From Oscillibacter sp. (GTDB taxonomy: Bacteria > Bacillota > Clostridia > Oscillospirales > Oscillospiraceae): 14,664 nucleotides of DNA. The stretch spans positions 1-14,664 of the forward strand of contig JAHHSA010000041.1 of the NCBI GenBank assembly GCA_020025475.1, written 5' to 3'. The notes under the pieces are model-generated. The model made no database searches. It had not been told where the DNA came from and was given only the letters and a program-made list of their open reading frames with translations. Below, piece after piece: positions 1 through 6,975 of this stretch; positions within the stretch are counted from its first letter, which is position 1; each line of letters starts with the position of its first letter. The translations under genes and the position numbers were made by a program.

Positions 1-46
1 TGCGGCATTATGCGAACTTATACGGGGATAATTTGGTGTCACATTT

Positions 47-106
47 CTCGAAATGCGGTAGGCACCTTTAAAGCGTGCGAGAGTTCGAATCTCTCCATCT
101 CCGCCA
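47..106 (+). tRNA. 3' part of tRNA-Ser(CGA), broken at the anticodon loop
   Basis: From 47 the sequence reads as the 3' portion of a class II tRNA: anticodon loop CTCGAAA (47-53, anticodon CGA at 49-51), 3' anticodon stem TGCGG (54-58), a variable arm with a GCAC/GTGC stem (62-65 with 75-78), a perfect T stem GAGAG/CTCTC (79-83, 91-95) around TTCGAAT, acceptor strand CATCTCC (96-102), discriminator G and encoded CCA (104-106). The five bases before the loop (CATTT, 42-46) cannot pair with TGCGG, and no D arm is visible to the left, so the 5' half is missing. This is the usual appearance of an attachment-site copy left by a tyrosine-recombinase element with its crossover in the anticodon loop. 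Positions 1-46 would then be element DNA. Isotype is inferred from loop and variable arm only. Confidence 0.68.
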
Positions 107-111
107 AAGTC

Positions 112-142
112 CCGGTAAGTCAAACGACTTACCGGCTTTTTT
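112..142 (+). terminator. Intrinsic terminator of the tRNA-Ser locus
   Basis: A perfect 9-bp stem (CCGGTAAGT at 112-120 with ACTTACCGG at 127-135) has a 6-base loop and is followed by CTTTTTT (136-142). It starts 5 bases after the CCA of the tRNA remnant, so it is most simply the original tRNA terminator carried along with the 3' end. Confidence 0.85.
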
Positions 143-148
143 CTATGC

Positions 149-396
149 TTATAATTGCTGCCGCGGACTCTCAGCGATATTTGTTTGAGGCAGTGAAAGA
201 CCGCTTTCCATTGCCTGTGCGGAGGAGCGTTTAGAGGAATAATCCAAATGGGCGTAGATATGAGCAGTGGTTGCAAAGTCAGAATGTCCCAGCCATTCCT
301 GAATCTGCTTGATGGGTATACCGTTAGCAAGCAACACACTTGCACCGGAATGGCGAAGATCGTGAAAGCGCATCCGCTTGAGACCGTGACTCACAA
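149..396 (-). pseudogene. Tyrosine recombinase (phage/ICE integrase), C-terminal remnant
   Basis: On the minus strand the frame ending at the TAA at 149-151 encodes the C-terminal catalytic part of a tyrosine recombinase. The box with HDLRHS (H-x-x-R), the LGHS motif and the tyrosine motif IYAHLD are present, followed by a short tail. The SAM-like DNA-binding domain and the first catalytic arginine are absent. Similarity to integrases stops near 396, just before the VSHGLKR stretch. Residues encoded further upstream (to 436) do not look like integrase and no good ribosome binding site precedes them, so the gene is truncated and should be inactive. It lies about 40 bases from the tRNA-Ser 3' end, where integrase genes of tRNA-targeting elements normally sit. 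The family call is confident; the exact breakpoint is an estimate. Confidence 0.85.
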
Positions 397-435
397 GGAA
401 AATATATGAAATTTGAAAACTGAGATACAGTTCCA

Positions 436-475
436 CAATTTGCCCCTGCTAATTGGCAGGGGCAAATTGTTTTTA
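436..475. terminator. Strong palindromic hairpin downstream of murK
   Basis: A perfect 14-bp stem (436-449 with 456-469) is GC-rich in its upper half with a 6-base loop. The run of T follows on the plus strand (470-474), so it is a good rightward terminator against transcription from the integrase/tRNA side. On the minus strand it directly follows the murK stop codon but lacks a U tract, so for murK it is more likely an mRNA 3'-end stabilising hairpin or a weak terminator. Confidence 0.7.
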
Positions 476-1351
476 TAGCTCCCAGGCCAACTGCGCAGCC
501 CCCCAAAGTGCATCATGGAGGGGGTAGACAGGATGTGCGATGGAATCCAGATGCTGCACAACGATCCTGCGGTAACAGGTATCGTTGCCAAGCAGACCGC
601 CCAGTAGTGCCACAGGACAGCCCGTAAGATCCAGCTTTTCCTGCACTGCCCGGACGAGGGCAACCAGTTCCTCGGCACCCCGGTTCAGAATCCCCAAAGC
701 CACGGGATTTCCGGTTTCAGCCAGCTCCAGAGCAATCCGGGCAAGCTTGGCAATGGCAGCCTTATCCGTCTTGGAATCGTAAACAAAGGCAATCAGCTCC
801 TGGGGGGTATGGATATTGAGATGTTTGTAGACGGCTCCCAGGGTGGCGATGTCCTGGATTCGTCCGTCAATGGAGCGAACCGCCGCCGCAAGTACATCCC
901 GACCCAGCGCATAGCCGCTGCCACCGTCGTCAATTAAGTGTCCGTAGCCGCCGCTGCGGGTACTCTCTCCTGCAGAGTTGCGGCCAAAGCAGATAGAGCC
1001 TGTTCCGGCAATCAGCACGGCACCAGGGGTGTCCATGGCGCCACGGAGGGCAATTTCCTGATCGCCGCAGAGTTTCCATTTGCCCTGGAAACCCGCCTGC
1101 GCCAGCTGCTGTTCCAGCAGGGGTTTCATTCGGGGATTGGAGATTCCTGCACCGCCGATACAGAGCTTTTCACACGCATACAGTCCGCCGCAGGAGTCAA
1201 ACACCTCCCGCAGCAGTGCGGAGAAAGCCTCCTGGCCGATGCTTGTGATGTTGAAGGGGCCAAACTGGGAACGGCTGATGAGATTGTTGTGCTCATCCCG
1301 CAGCTCCAGACGGGTATGGGTTCCGCCGCCGTCGATTCCTGCAACAAACAT
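473..1351 (-). CDS. murK: BadF/BadG-type amino-sugar kinase (MurNAc/GlcNAc kinase, MurK/NagK-like)
   Basis: The 292-residue protein belongs to the BadF/BadG/BcrA/BcrD ATPase family (ASKHA fold), which includes N-acetylglucosamine kinases and clostridial MurK, which phosphorylates both MurNAc and GlcNAc at O6. Visible motifs: phosphate-1 loop GIDGGGTHT (5-13), GDQEIALRGA with a candidate catalytic Asp97 (97-105 region), phosphate-2 loop GTGSICFG (116-123), and GGYGHLIDDGGSGYALG (134-150). Length is normal for the family and there is no signal peptide, so it is cytoplasmic. The start is set by GGGAGG eight bases upstream, inside the end of nagZ; only one base separates the two genes, so they are probably translationally coupled. 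It would phosphorylate the monosaccharides released by NamZ and NagZ. Whether MurNAc, GlcNAc or both are used cannot be told from sequence; the murK symbol rests on context. Confidence 0.85.
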   Translation of the reverse strand: MFVAGIDGGGTHTRLELRDEHNNLISRSQFGPFNITSIGQEAFSALLREVFDSCGGLYACEKLCIGGAGISNPRMKPLLEQQLAQAGFQGKWKLCGDQEIALRGAMDTPGAVLIAGTGSICFGRNSAGESTRSGGYGHLIDDGGSGYALGRDVLAAAVRSIDGRIQDIATLGAVYKHLNIHTPQELIAFVYDSKTDKAAIAKLARIALELAETGNPVALGILNRGAEELVALVRAVQEKLDLTGCPVALLGGLLGNDTCYRRIVVQHLDSIAHPVYPLHDALWGAAQLAWEL

Positions 1352-1352
1352 A

Positions 1353-2897
1353 TCAAATTCCTCCCAGTTCTACGGGGCATTTTCCCTGCATGGGAGCACC
1401 CCGGAAAACCTGTTCCAGCGCCCGTAGGGCAGGCAGGGTATAGTCGTAGGAGGCAATTTTGCAGGTACATGTGTGGATTGCGGACAGATCGTAGGGGTTG
1501 CGCAGGGCAACAACGGTGACATCCAGACCTGCCGCAACGAGCGCATTGGCAAGGGCAATCTGTCCCTCAAAGAGATGACCATTGCAGGTGCCTAGGATCG
1601 TACGGCGATGGGATTTTGCTTGAGCCACGGCAGCTTCGATTTCAGCAGCATCTGGGTCCTTGGAGGTGACAAGGAAGGGAGCATGAAAGGCGCTTGCCAG
1701 ATAGGCGGGGAATGTGACAAAATTGCCCTGCTCATTTCCAACGCCGGAGGCACGATAATCCGCGCAGCCACAGAAGAAAGTGTCGCTGTCTGCGCAGGGT
1801 GCAAAGCCAGATACACATGTAATGGCCTCCAGCGCCATCTGTTCGGCTGCAGCCCGGTCCTGCTCCAGGTTGCACAGCTGCGGCTCCACAGAGAAGGTAT
1901 CGAGCTGGGCCTTGAAGTCCAGAATTTTTGCCACGGACAGTCGTACTTCGTTCATATCCAGCAGTCCCTGCTCGGCGGCTTTATTCAGCGCCTCGGCGGC
2001 CTGCCGCTCCAGCTCCAGTGTGCTGGAGATTTCGGCTAGATCCACGCCTGCCCGGATGGCTTCCACCACACCGTGGGCGGTTCCATAGTGATCCTTGATG
2101 GCACCCATCTCCATGCAGTCTGTCAGAATGAGGCCCTCAAACCCCAGCTTGTGGCGGAGCAGATCGGTGACAATCTTGCGGGACATGGTGCATGGGACGT
2201 TTTCCGGGACAATGGCGGGAAATAGCACATGGCTGATCATCATAGCGGGAACGCCGTCCTCCACCGCGCTGCGGAAGGGAATCAGCTCCAGCTGCTCCAG
2301 CTCCTGCTCGGTCTTCTCCACCCGGGGCAGACCCAGATGGCTGTCCACAGCGGTGTCACCGTGGCCGGGGAAGTGCTTGGCGCAACACAGTACGCCGCTA
2401 TTTTCGTAAGCCCGGGCACTGGTGCAGCCCAGCTGCGCAACCCGCATGGGATCGTCACCAAAGCTGCGTATGCCAATGACAGGGTTTTTGGGATTGTTGT
2501 TAACGTCCAGCACGGGAGCCATGTTGAAGTTGGCACCCAAACCACGGAGCTGGCGGACGGTGATTTCAGCCGCCTTTGTCACATTTTCTTCCTTGCCGGA
2601 TGCGGCAAGAGCCATGGCACAGGGGACATTGACGGCATCCTCGGGCAGACGGCTGACCATGCCTCCCTCCTGATCGATGACGATGAAAGCGGGCAGACCG
2701 GTTTCCTCCCGGACAATCTGCTGAATTTGGCGACAGAGGGTACGCATCTGCTCGGCACTTTCGATGTTTCGTAGGAACAGGATCACGTTGCCAATCTTCC
2801 AGGTGCGCAGAAGATCGATAAATTCCAAGGAAAGCTCGGTACCGTGGAACCCAAAGATTAGCTTTTGTCCCAACATTTGTTTAATGGTCATAGACAT
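1353..2897 (-). CDS. nagZ: NagZ-type beta-N-acetylglucosaminidase (GH3), apparently cytoplasmic
   Basis: This glycoside hydrolase family 3 enzyme removes non-reducing GlcNAc from muropeptide fragments. The 514-residue protein has DQEGG (75-79), the NagZ-specific loop KHFPGHGDTAVDSHLGLP with its His/Asp acid-base pair (174-191), and LTDCMEMGAI carrying the nucleophile Asp260. About 150 further residues form a C-terminal domain, so it is longer than Gram-negative NagZ (about 340 residues) and shorter than secreted B. subtilis NagZ (about 640). ATG at 2897 is chosen because GGAG lies eight bases upstream; the frame extends to 3068 but that part overlaps namZ and has no family similarity. The N-terminus (MSMTIKQMLG) begins directly in the GH3 fold with no signal peptide. 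The gene starts one base after the namZ stop and ends one base before murK. Confidence 0.92.
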   Translation of the reverse strand: MSMTIKQMLGQKLIFGFHGTELSLEFIDLLRTWKIGNVILFLRNIESAEQMRTLCRQIQQIVREETGLPAFIVIDQEGGMVSRLPEDAVNVPCAMALAASGKEENVTKAAEITVRQLRGLGANFNMAPVLDVNNNPKNPVIGIRSFGDDPMRVAQLGCTSARAYENSGVLCCAKHFPGHGDTAVDSHLGLPRVEKTEQELEQLELIPFRSAVEDGVPAMMISHVLFPAIVPENVPCTMSRKIVTDLLRHKLGFEGLILTDCMEMGAIKDHYGTAHGVVEAIRAGVDLAEISSTLELERQAAEALNKAAEQGLLDMNEVRLSVAKILDFKAQLDTFSVEPQLCNLEQDRAAAEQMALEAITCVSGFAPCADSDTFFCGCADYRASGVGNEQGNFVTFPAYLASAFHAPFLVTSKDPDAAEIEAAVAQAKSHRRTILGTCNGHLFEGQIALANALVAAGLDVTVVALRNPYDLSAIHTCTCKIASYDYTLPALRALEQVFRGAPMQGKCPVELGGI

Positions 2898-2898
2898 A

Positions 2899-4047
2899 TC
2901 AGTTACTCCATTTGTAGATTTCATATGGCTTTTTCCGCAGCCGAAAAGCCTCTGATTCGGTTTCGTAGCGTCTGAGCATGGCATCGGCATCCCAGTCGGG
3001 AGATTCAAATTCCCGGTGGCCCGCCAGGAGGGAAATAAAGGGCTTACCGTCCTCTCGAACCGGTTCAAGGAACCGGAAATCGTCGGGATAGAGTTTGCGC
3101 AGAAGATCTAGCAGCTTTACCCCCAGCTTGACAGGCTCCAGCGCCTGCTCGTCGAGAATGTGTAGATGGATACCGCCGCAGAGGGTGCCCTGATGCTTGG
3201 AGGTGCTAGGAGTGAAATACACTGGGGTTGCAACCACACCAGGCAGACTCATGGCATTGAATGCCCGGCAAAACGGTTCCGCCCGGATAAACGGTGCGCC
3301 GATGATGGCAAAGGGGTCGGCGGTGCCCCGACCTTCGGAGCAGTTGGTGCCCTCGATGAGGCAGGTGCCGGGGTAGAGCAGCGCCGTTTCATAATGGGGG
3401 ATGCCCAGGCTGGGCATGACCCAGGGCAGTTTCCAGTCCCGGAAGGTCATATCCCGGGTCAGTCCCTCACAGGGAATGACATTGAGCTTGCAGCCGGCGT
3501 GAAGCTCTTCGTTGAGTAGCATCGCAAGCTCGCCGCAGGTCAGACCGTAGCATACGGGCAGAGGCCAGCAGCCTACAAAGCTGGATGCCTCATCCTGCAG
3601 CAAACCGCCCTCCACCCACTCTCCCAGTGGATTGGGGCGATCCAGCACAGTCAGGGTTTTGCCGGCAGCGGCACAGTCCTCGATGCAGTAGCGCAGAGAG
3701 GAGATGAAGGTGTAGTAGCGGCAGCCCACATCGGCAATATCATATACGAGCGTATCGAATTCGGCAAGGGTTTCCGGGGAAAGACGCTTGGAGCCCGGGT
3801 TGTAGAGACTGCGCACGGGCAGGCCGCTTTCCTCGTCGAGCTCGTCGCTGAAGAGGGCACCGGCGGCCTTGTCCCCCCGGACACCATGCTCCGGCGCCAG
3901 AAGCAGACGCAGGTCGCAGCAGTCCCTGAGCACCTCGATGGTGGAACGGTTGTCGGTGGTTCGGCCGGAGGGCGTAGTCAGAAGTGCCACGCGGCCGGGC
4001 AGCATGTGGGGAAACCGGGAGACCTGGTCAGCACCAAATAAAACCAT
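2899..4047 (-). CDS. namZ: DUF1343 / GH171 exo-beta-N-acetylmuramidase (NamZ-like), apparently cytoplasmic
   Basis: The 382-residue protein has the DUF1343 signature motifs in order: LLAPEHGVRG (50-58, with the Glu proposed as catalytic in NamZ), the FSDE/SLY region, DVGCRYYTF, VLDRPNPLG and EGTNCSEGRGTADPF. Characterised NamZ proteins (B. subtilis YbbC) remove MurNAc from the non-reducing end of peptidoglycan fragments and are exported. Here the AGGAGG at 9-base spacing fixes ATG 4047, and the N-terminus MVLFGADQVSRF has no signal peptide. An in-frame ATG at 4068 would add seven residues, but it has no ribosome binding site and the hydrophobic stretch would still be very short. It is the first gene of the namZ-nagZ-murK operon and, with NagZ, would degrade alternating GlcNAc-MurNAc oligomers from the non-reducing end. 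Confidence 0.9.
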   Translation of the reverse strand: MVLFGADQVSRFPHMLPGRVALLTTPSGRTTDNRSTIEVLRDCCDLRLLLAPEHGVRGDKAAGALFSDELDEESGLPVRSLYNPGSKRLSPETLAEFDTLVYDIADVGCRYYTFISSLRYCIEDCAAAGKTLTVLDRPNPLGEWVEGGLLQDEASSFVGCWPLPVCYGLTCGELAMLLNEELHAGCKLNVIPCEGLTRDMTFRDWKLPWVMPSLGIPHYETALLYPGTCLIEGTNCSEGRGTADPFAIIGAPFIRAEPFCRAFNAMSLPGVVATPVYFTPSTSKHQGTLCGGIHLHILDEQALEPVKLGVKLLDLLRKLYPDDFRFLEPVREDGKPFISLLAGHREFESPDWDADAMLRRYETESEAFRLRKKPYEIYKWSN

Positions 4048-4061
4048 GAGAAATAACCTCC

Positions 4062-4090
4062 TTGACATTTTTATAACTGGTGGTTACACT
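4062..4090 (+). promoter_or_regulatory. Sigma-A promoter of anmK
   Basis: A perfect -35 TTGACA (4062-4067), a 17-base spacer and -10 TACACT (4085-4090, 4 of 6 matches) lie just upstream of anmK. The predicted start near 4097 leaves a short leader with the AGGAG at 4101-4105. Position, spacing and a perfect -35 make this convincing despite the weaker -10. Confidence 0.75.
4070..4075 (-). promoter_or_regulatory. Possible -10 element for the namZ-nagZ-murK operon
   Basis: On the minus strand TATAAA (4075-4070) lies 22 bases upstream of the namZ ATG. The hexamer 17 bases further upstream (TTTTAT) is a poor -35. If used, transcription would start only about 15-18 bases before the ATG, giving a very short leader. 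This promoter would overlap the opposing anmK promoter, so the two could interfere with each other. Weak evidence. Confidence 0.3.
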
Positions 4091-4114
4091 GAATAAAAAA
4101 AGGAGAAATGAAGA

Positions 4115-5287
4115 ATGAATCATCCCTTTGTATCGCTTTGGGAAAAACCCTTCCGTCTTGTGGTGGGGCTCATGAGCGGAACCTCTGCCGACGGGGTGGA
4201 TGCCGTTCTGACCAAAATTACAGGCTGCGGCACCAAAACGAAAGTGGAGCAGCTCGGCTTTTACTTTGAACCCTTTGATGCCCAGACCCGGCAGAGAATC
4301 CTTCAGATCTGCGGCGGAGAGGAAGGTGGCAGCCGGGAAATATGCCTGCTGGCTACCCATCTGGGCAAGCTCTACGCCCGTGCTGTCCGGGAGCTGCTGC
4401 GCCGCACTGGAACGGAGAAAATCGATCTGATCGGCATGCATGGCCAGACAGTCTACCATATCCCCGAGGCAACGTCCTATCTGGGAGACACCATCCGCGG
4501 TACGCTACAGATCGGTGATCCTTCTTATCTCTCGGAGGAGTTTGGCTGCCCCGTGGTCAGTGACTTTCGGGTGCGGGATATGGCCGCAGGCGGCCTCGGT
4601 GCGCCTCTGGTGCCATATACAGAGTTCCTGCTGTATCGCAGCGAAGAGGAAAATGTTGCCCTTCAGAACATCGGCGGCATCGGCAATGTGACGATACTTC
4701 CGGCGGGCTGTTCGCTGGAGGAGGTCACCGCCTTTGACACCGGCCCGGGCAATATGATTATGGATGCGCTGGTCAGCCGCATTACAGACGGCAAAATGGC
4801 TTATGATGACGGGGGACGGCTGGCAGCCTCCGGGCGTGTGATCCCGCAGCTGCTGGATTGGATGCTGGACGATCCTTATCTGCGCAAGGCTCCTCCCAAA
4901 ACCACTGGCCGGGAATATTACGGCGCGCAGTATGTGGAGAGACTTGTGAAGGTGGGGGATTATCCGCTGATCGATGTGCTGGCAACGGCCACCCGGTTTA
5001 CGGCGGAGACCATCGCCTACAGCCTGCGGCATTTTGCATCGATCATGCCTGATCGGCTGATTGTTGCCGGCGGCGGAAGCAGCAATCCTACATTGCTGGC
5101 CTTCTTACAGGATGCCCTGCCGGAGACCAGAGTGCAGACCCAGGAGGATCTGGGCCTGGACAGCGATGCCAAAGAGGCAGTTGCCTTTGCGCTGCTGGCC
5201 AATGAGGCTCTGTTCGGCGTGTGCAATAACGCACCGTCTGCAACAGGTGCTTCCCATGGCGTTGTTATGGGCCGAATCAACCTGTAA
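4115..5287 (+). CDS. anmK: Anhydro-N-acetylmuramic acid kinase AnmK
   Basis: AnmK opens the 1,6-anhydro ring of anhydro-MurNAc and phosphorylates O6 with ATP, giving MurNAc-6-P, the MurQ substrate. The 390-residue protein has the family hallmark GLMSGTSADGVDA (18-30), GMHGQTVYH, the DFRVRDMAAGGLGAPLVP region, QNIGGIGNVT, FDTGPGNMIMDAL with the presumed catalytic Asp near 208, and the C-terminal VAGGGSSNPTL. Length is typical and the gene appears intact. AGGAG lies 9 bases before the ATG. An out-of-frame ATG at 4108 is ignored. It is the only rightward gene inside the otherwise leftward cluster, with its own promoter and terminator, so it can be expressed separately. Its substrate comes from lytic transglycosylases, whereas MurK handles hydrolase products, so both routes converge on MurQ. 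Confidence 0.96.
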   Translation: MNHPFVSLWEKPFRLVVGLMSGTSADGVDAVLTKITGCGTKTKVEQLGFYFEPFDAQTRQRILQICGGEEGGSREICLLATHLGKLYARAVRELLRRTGTEKIDLIGMHGQTVYHIPEATSYLGDTIRGTLQIGDPSYLSEEFGCPVVSDFRVRDMAAGGLGAPLVPYTEFLLYRSEEENVALQNIGGIGNVTILPAGCSLEEVTAFDTGPGNMIMDALVSRITDGKMAYDDGGRLAASGRVIPQLLDWMLDDPYLRKAPPKTTGREYYGAQYVERLVKVGDYPLIDVLATATRFTAETIAYSLRHFASIMPDRLIVAGGGSSNPTLLAFLQDALPETRVQTQEDLGLDSDAKEAVAFALLANEALFGVCNNAPSATGASHGVVMGRINL

Positions 5288-5310
5288 CACAGGGCAAGAT
5301 AGATGGACTT

Positions 5311-5342
5311 CCCGCTGCCAAAACGGCAGCGGGACTGTTTTT
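5311..5342 (+). terminator. Intrinsic terminator of anmK
   Basis: A perfect 9-bp GC-rich stem (CCCGCTGCC at 5311-5319 with GGCAGCGGG at 5325-5333) is followed by ACTG and TTTTT (5338-5342), 24 bases after the anmK stop. It lies between convergent genes. The esterase stop codon overlaps the T tract, so the hairpin may also shape the 3' end of the opposing operon, although it has no U tract in that direction. Confidence 0.85.
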
Positions 5343-6075
5343 ATGCAAACAGAAAGGAGAAACAGTCTTGCAAGGACTGCTCCCAGAAGTCCCAGCTGTG
5401 GGTGCCGGGGCGATGGTCAAACCGGTGGAAAATCCCCTTATCAGCAAGAGCCTGCGCAAAGGCACAGTTCATATCGTAAAGTCCATCCTGCTCTCCGCAG
5501 GACAGATATATGGCTGGAAACTGCTCTGCCTTTTCGAGCAGGGCATACAGATCGCTTTCCGGCGGGACTGTATGTGCTGGCCCCAGCAGGGCGGTGATTT
5601 CTGAGTCCCGAACAGGCGTCTGGGGGATGCGGAAGAAGTCCTTCAGGCTGGCAACACCTGAGAAACTGCCGCAGCCGGCATAGTGCTGAGGATAGGTCAG
5701 AGCGCACTTGAGAGCGCCGTAGCCGCCCATGGAAAGCCCCATGACAAAGTTCTGCTCCCGCGCCAGCGATAGGCCGAAGATCCGGTGCATGGCATGAGGA
5801 AGTTCCTCGGAGACATATGTAAAGTAGCTGAGGCCGTAAACTTCGTCCGTGTAGAAGCTGCGTTGCACCTCTGGAATCACAAGGGCCACGCCAAGATCCC
5901 GGGCATAGCGCTCACAGGAGGTGAAGCGCGTCCAGCCGGTGCAGTTGTCGGTGAGGCCGTGAAACAGATATACGGTTCTAAGCTGACTGAGCTCACCGGT
6001 GTCCGGTAGAATCACCTGCACACCCGTGGTCATGCCCAGCGCGGCAGAGGAAAATTCCATATGTAGAAAGGCCAT
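5341..6075 (-). CDS. Small alpha/beta-hydrolase esterase (esterase D / tributyrin esterase-like)
   Basis: The 244-residue serine esterase belongs to the putative-esterase group (PF00756-like). Visible features: YLFHGLTDN around 36-44 (oxyanion region), nucleophile elbow GLSMGGYGALK with Ser115, Asp197 in CGEQDGLYD and His226 in RPGTHSW, completing the triad. There is no signal peptide, so it is cytoplasmic. ATG 6075 is chosen for GGAGG seven bases upstream; the longer open frame runs into murQ and is not similar to anything. It is the last gene of the transporter operon, two bases after murQ. Its natural substrate is unknown. Context suggests removal of acetyl or other acyl groups from imported muramic acid derivatives, since O6-acetyl-MurNAc could not be phosphorylated at O6. 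This is inference only. Confidence 0.85.
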   Translation of the reverse strand: MAFLHMEFSSAALGMTTGVQVILPDTGELSQLRTVYLFHGLTDNCTGWTRFTSCERYARDLGVALVIPEVQRSFYTDEVYGLSYFTYVSEELPHAMHRIFGLSLAREQNFVMGLSMGGYGALKCALTYPQHYAGCGSFSGVASLKDFFRIPQTPVRDSEITALLGPAHTVPPESDLYALLEKAEQFPAIYLSCGEQDGLYDMNCAFAQALADKGIFHRFDHRPGTHSWDFWEQSLQDCFSFLFA

Positions 6076-6077
6076 CG

Positions 6078-6974
6078 TTAGTCCTCCAAGGCCCGGGAGA
6101 CCCGGCCTTCTGCGGCGCAGAGCAGTTCCTGTGCCCGGGCAGCATCCACATCCCGCAGAACCATGATGATGGCTGACTTGGGATGATAGCCGCAGGCTTC
6201 CAGCGCCTTGATAGCAGTGGCTTCGTCGCACTCTGCGGCTGCACAGACGATGGTAACGCATCGGTGGATAAGCTTTTCATTGGAAGGTTTGACATCTACC
6301 ATCAGATTTCCATAAACCTTGCCCAGTTTAATCATGGTGCCGGTGGAAAGCATATTGAGTACCATTTTCTGAGCGGTGCCGCTCTTCATGCGGGTGGAGC
6401 CGGTGACAACCTCAGGGCCGGGAGCGGGGGCAATGCCAATATCGGCAAAGCGATCCAGCACGGAGCCGGGGCAGCAGGTGACGGAGATGGTGGGGGCACC
6501 GAGACTGCGGGCATATTCCATGCAGCCCAGTACATAGGGGGTGCGGCCGCTGGCGGCGATGCCAACGAGCACGTCCTTGGAGCAGAAGGAGATCTTCTTC
6601 ATGTCGTCAACACCCAGGTCCTTGTTGTCCTCAGCGCCTTCCACGGCCTTGAAAATGGCACCGTAGCCTCCGGCCATCAGACATTGAACGGTTTCGGACT
6701 CAGTGGAGTAGGTGGGCGGGCACTCAACGGCATCGAGAATTCCGAGTCGTCCGGAAGTACCGGCACCGCAGTAGATAAGACGCCCACCGTTTGCCACATG
6801 TTCGGCAATGACGTCAATGGCGGCGGCAACCTGATCGAGAACCTTTTCGACGGCCTGGGCCACCAGATGGTCCTCCTGGTTAATGAGCTTCACCATCTCC
6901 AGGGTGGAGAGGGTATCGATATTCAAAGTATTGGGGTTGCGCTGTTCTGTGGCGATGGATTTCAGTTCTTCCAC
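6078..6974 (-). CDS. murQ: N-acetylmuramic acid 6-phosphate etherase MurQ
   Basis: MurQ cleaves the D-lactyl ether of MurNAc-6-P, giving GlcNAc-6-P and lactate. The 298-residue protein has the SIS-domain signature GAGTSGRLGILDAVECPP (70-87), including Glu84 matching the catalytic Glu83 of E. coli MurQ; the GAEDN segment with Glu115 (E. coli Glu114); GIAASGRTPYV; and TRMKSGTAQKMVLNM. I choose the GTG at 6974, one base after the stop of the upstream gene, because GGAGG sits nine bases before it and the family N-terminus (EELKSIATEQRN) starts there. An in-frame ATG at 7001 would overlap the upstream gene and put the ribosome site inside the reading frame. It is the sixth gene of the transporter operon and joins the MurK and AnmK branches. 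Confidence 0.96.
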   Translation of the reverse strand: MEELKSIATEQRNPNTLNIDTLSTLEMVKLINQEDHLVAQAVEKVLDQVAAAIDVIAEHVANGGRLIYCGAGTSGRLGILDAVECPPTYSTESETVQCLMAGGYGAIFKAVEGAEDNKDLGVDDMKKISFCSKDVLVGIAASGRTPYVLGCMEYARSLGAPTISVTCCPGSVLDRFADIGIAPAPGPEVVTGSTRMKSGTAQKMVLNMLSTGTMIKLGKVYGNLMVDVKPSNEKLIHRCVTIVCAAAECDEATAIKALEACGYHPKSAIIMVLRDVDAARAQELLCAAEGRVSRALED

Positions 6975-6975
6975 A

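Noticed and set aside
24..30. GGGGATA as the 5' acceptor strand that would make the tRNA complete
   Set aside because: It pairs with six of seven acceptor bases (one wobble) but no D arm or 5' anticodon strand lies between it and the loop, and the total would be too short for a class II tRNA.
2229..2774. 181-codon open frame on the plus strand over nagZ
   Set aside because: Antisense to the GH3 catalytic motifs; composition is not that of an independent gene.
2898..3068. N-terminal extension of nagZ to an ATG at 3068
   Set aside because: It overlaps namZ in another frame, lacks family similarity, and the GGAG site supports ATG 2897.
4048..4068. Signal peptide on NamZ if translation began at 4068
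   Set aside because: No ribosome site precedes 4068, the AGGAGG fits ATG 4047, and the hydrophobic run is only about 8-10 residues.
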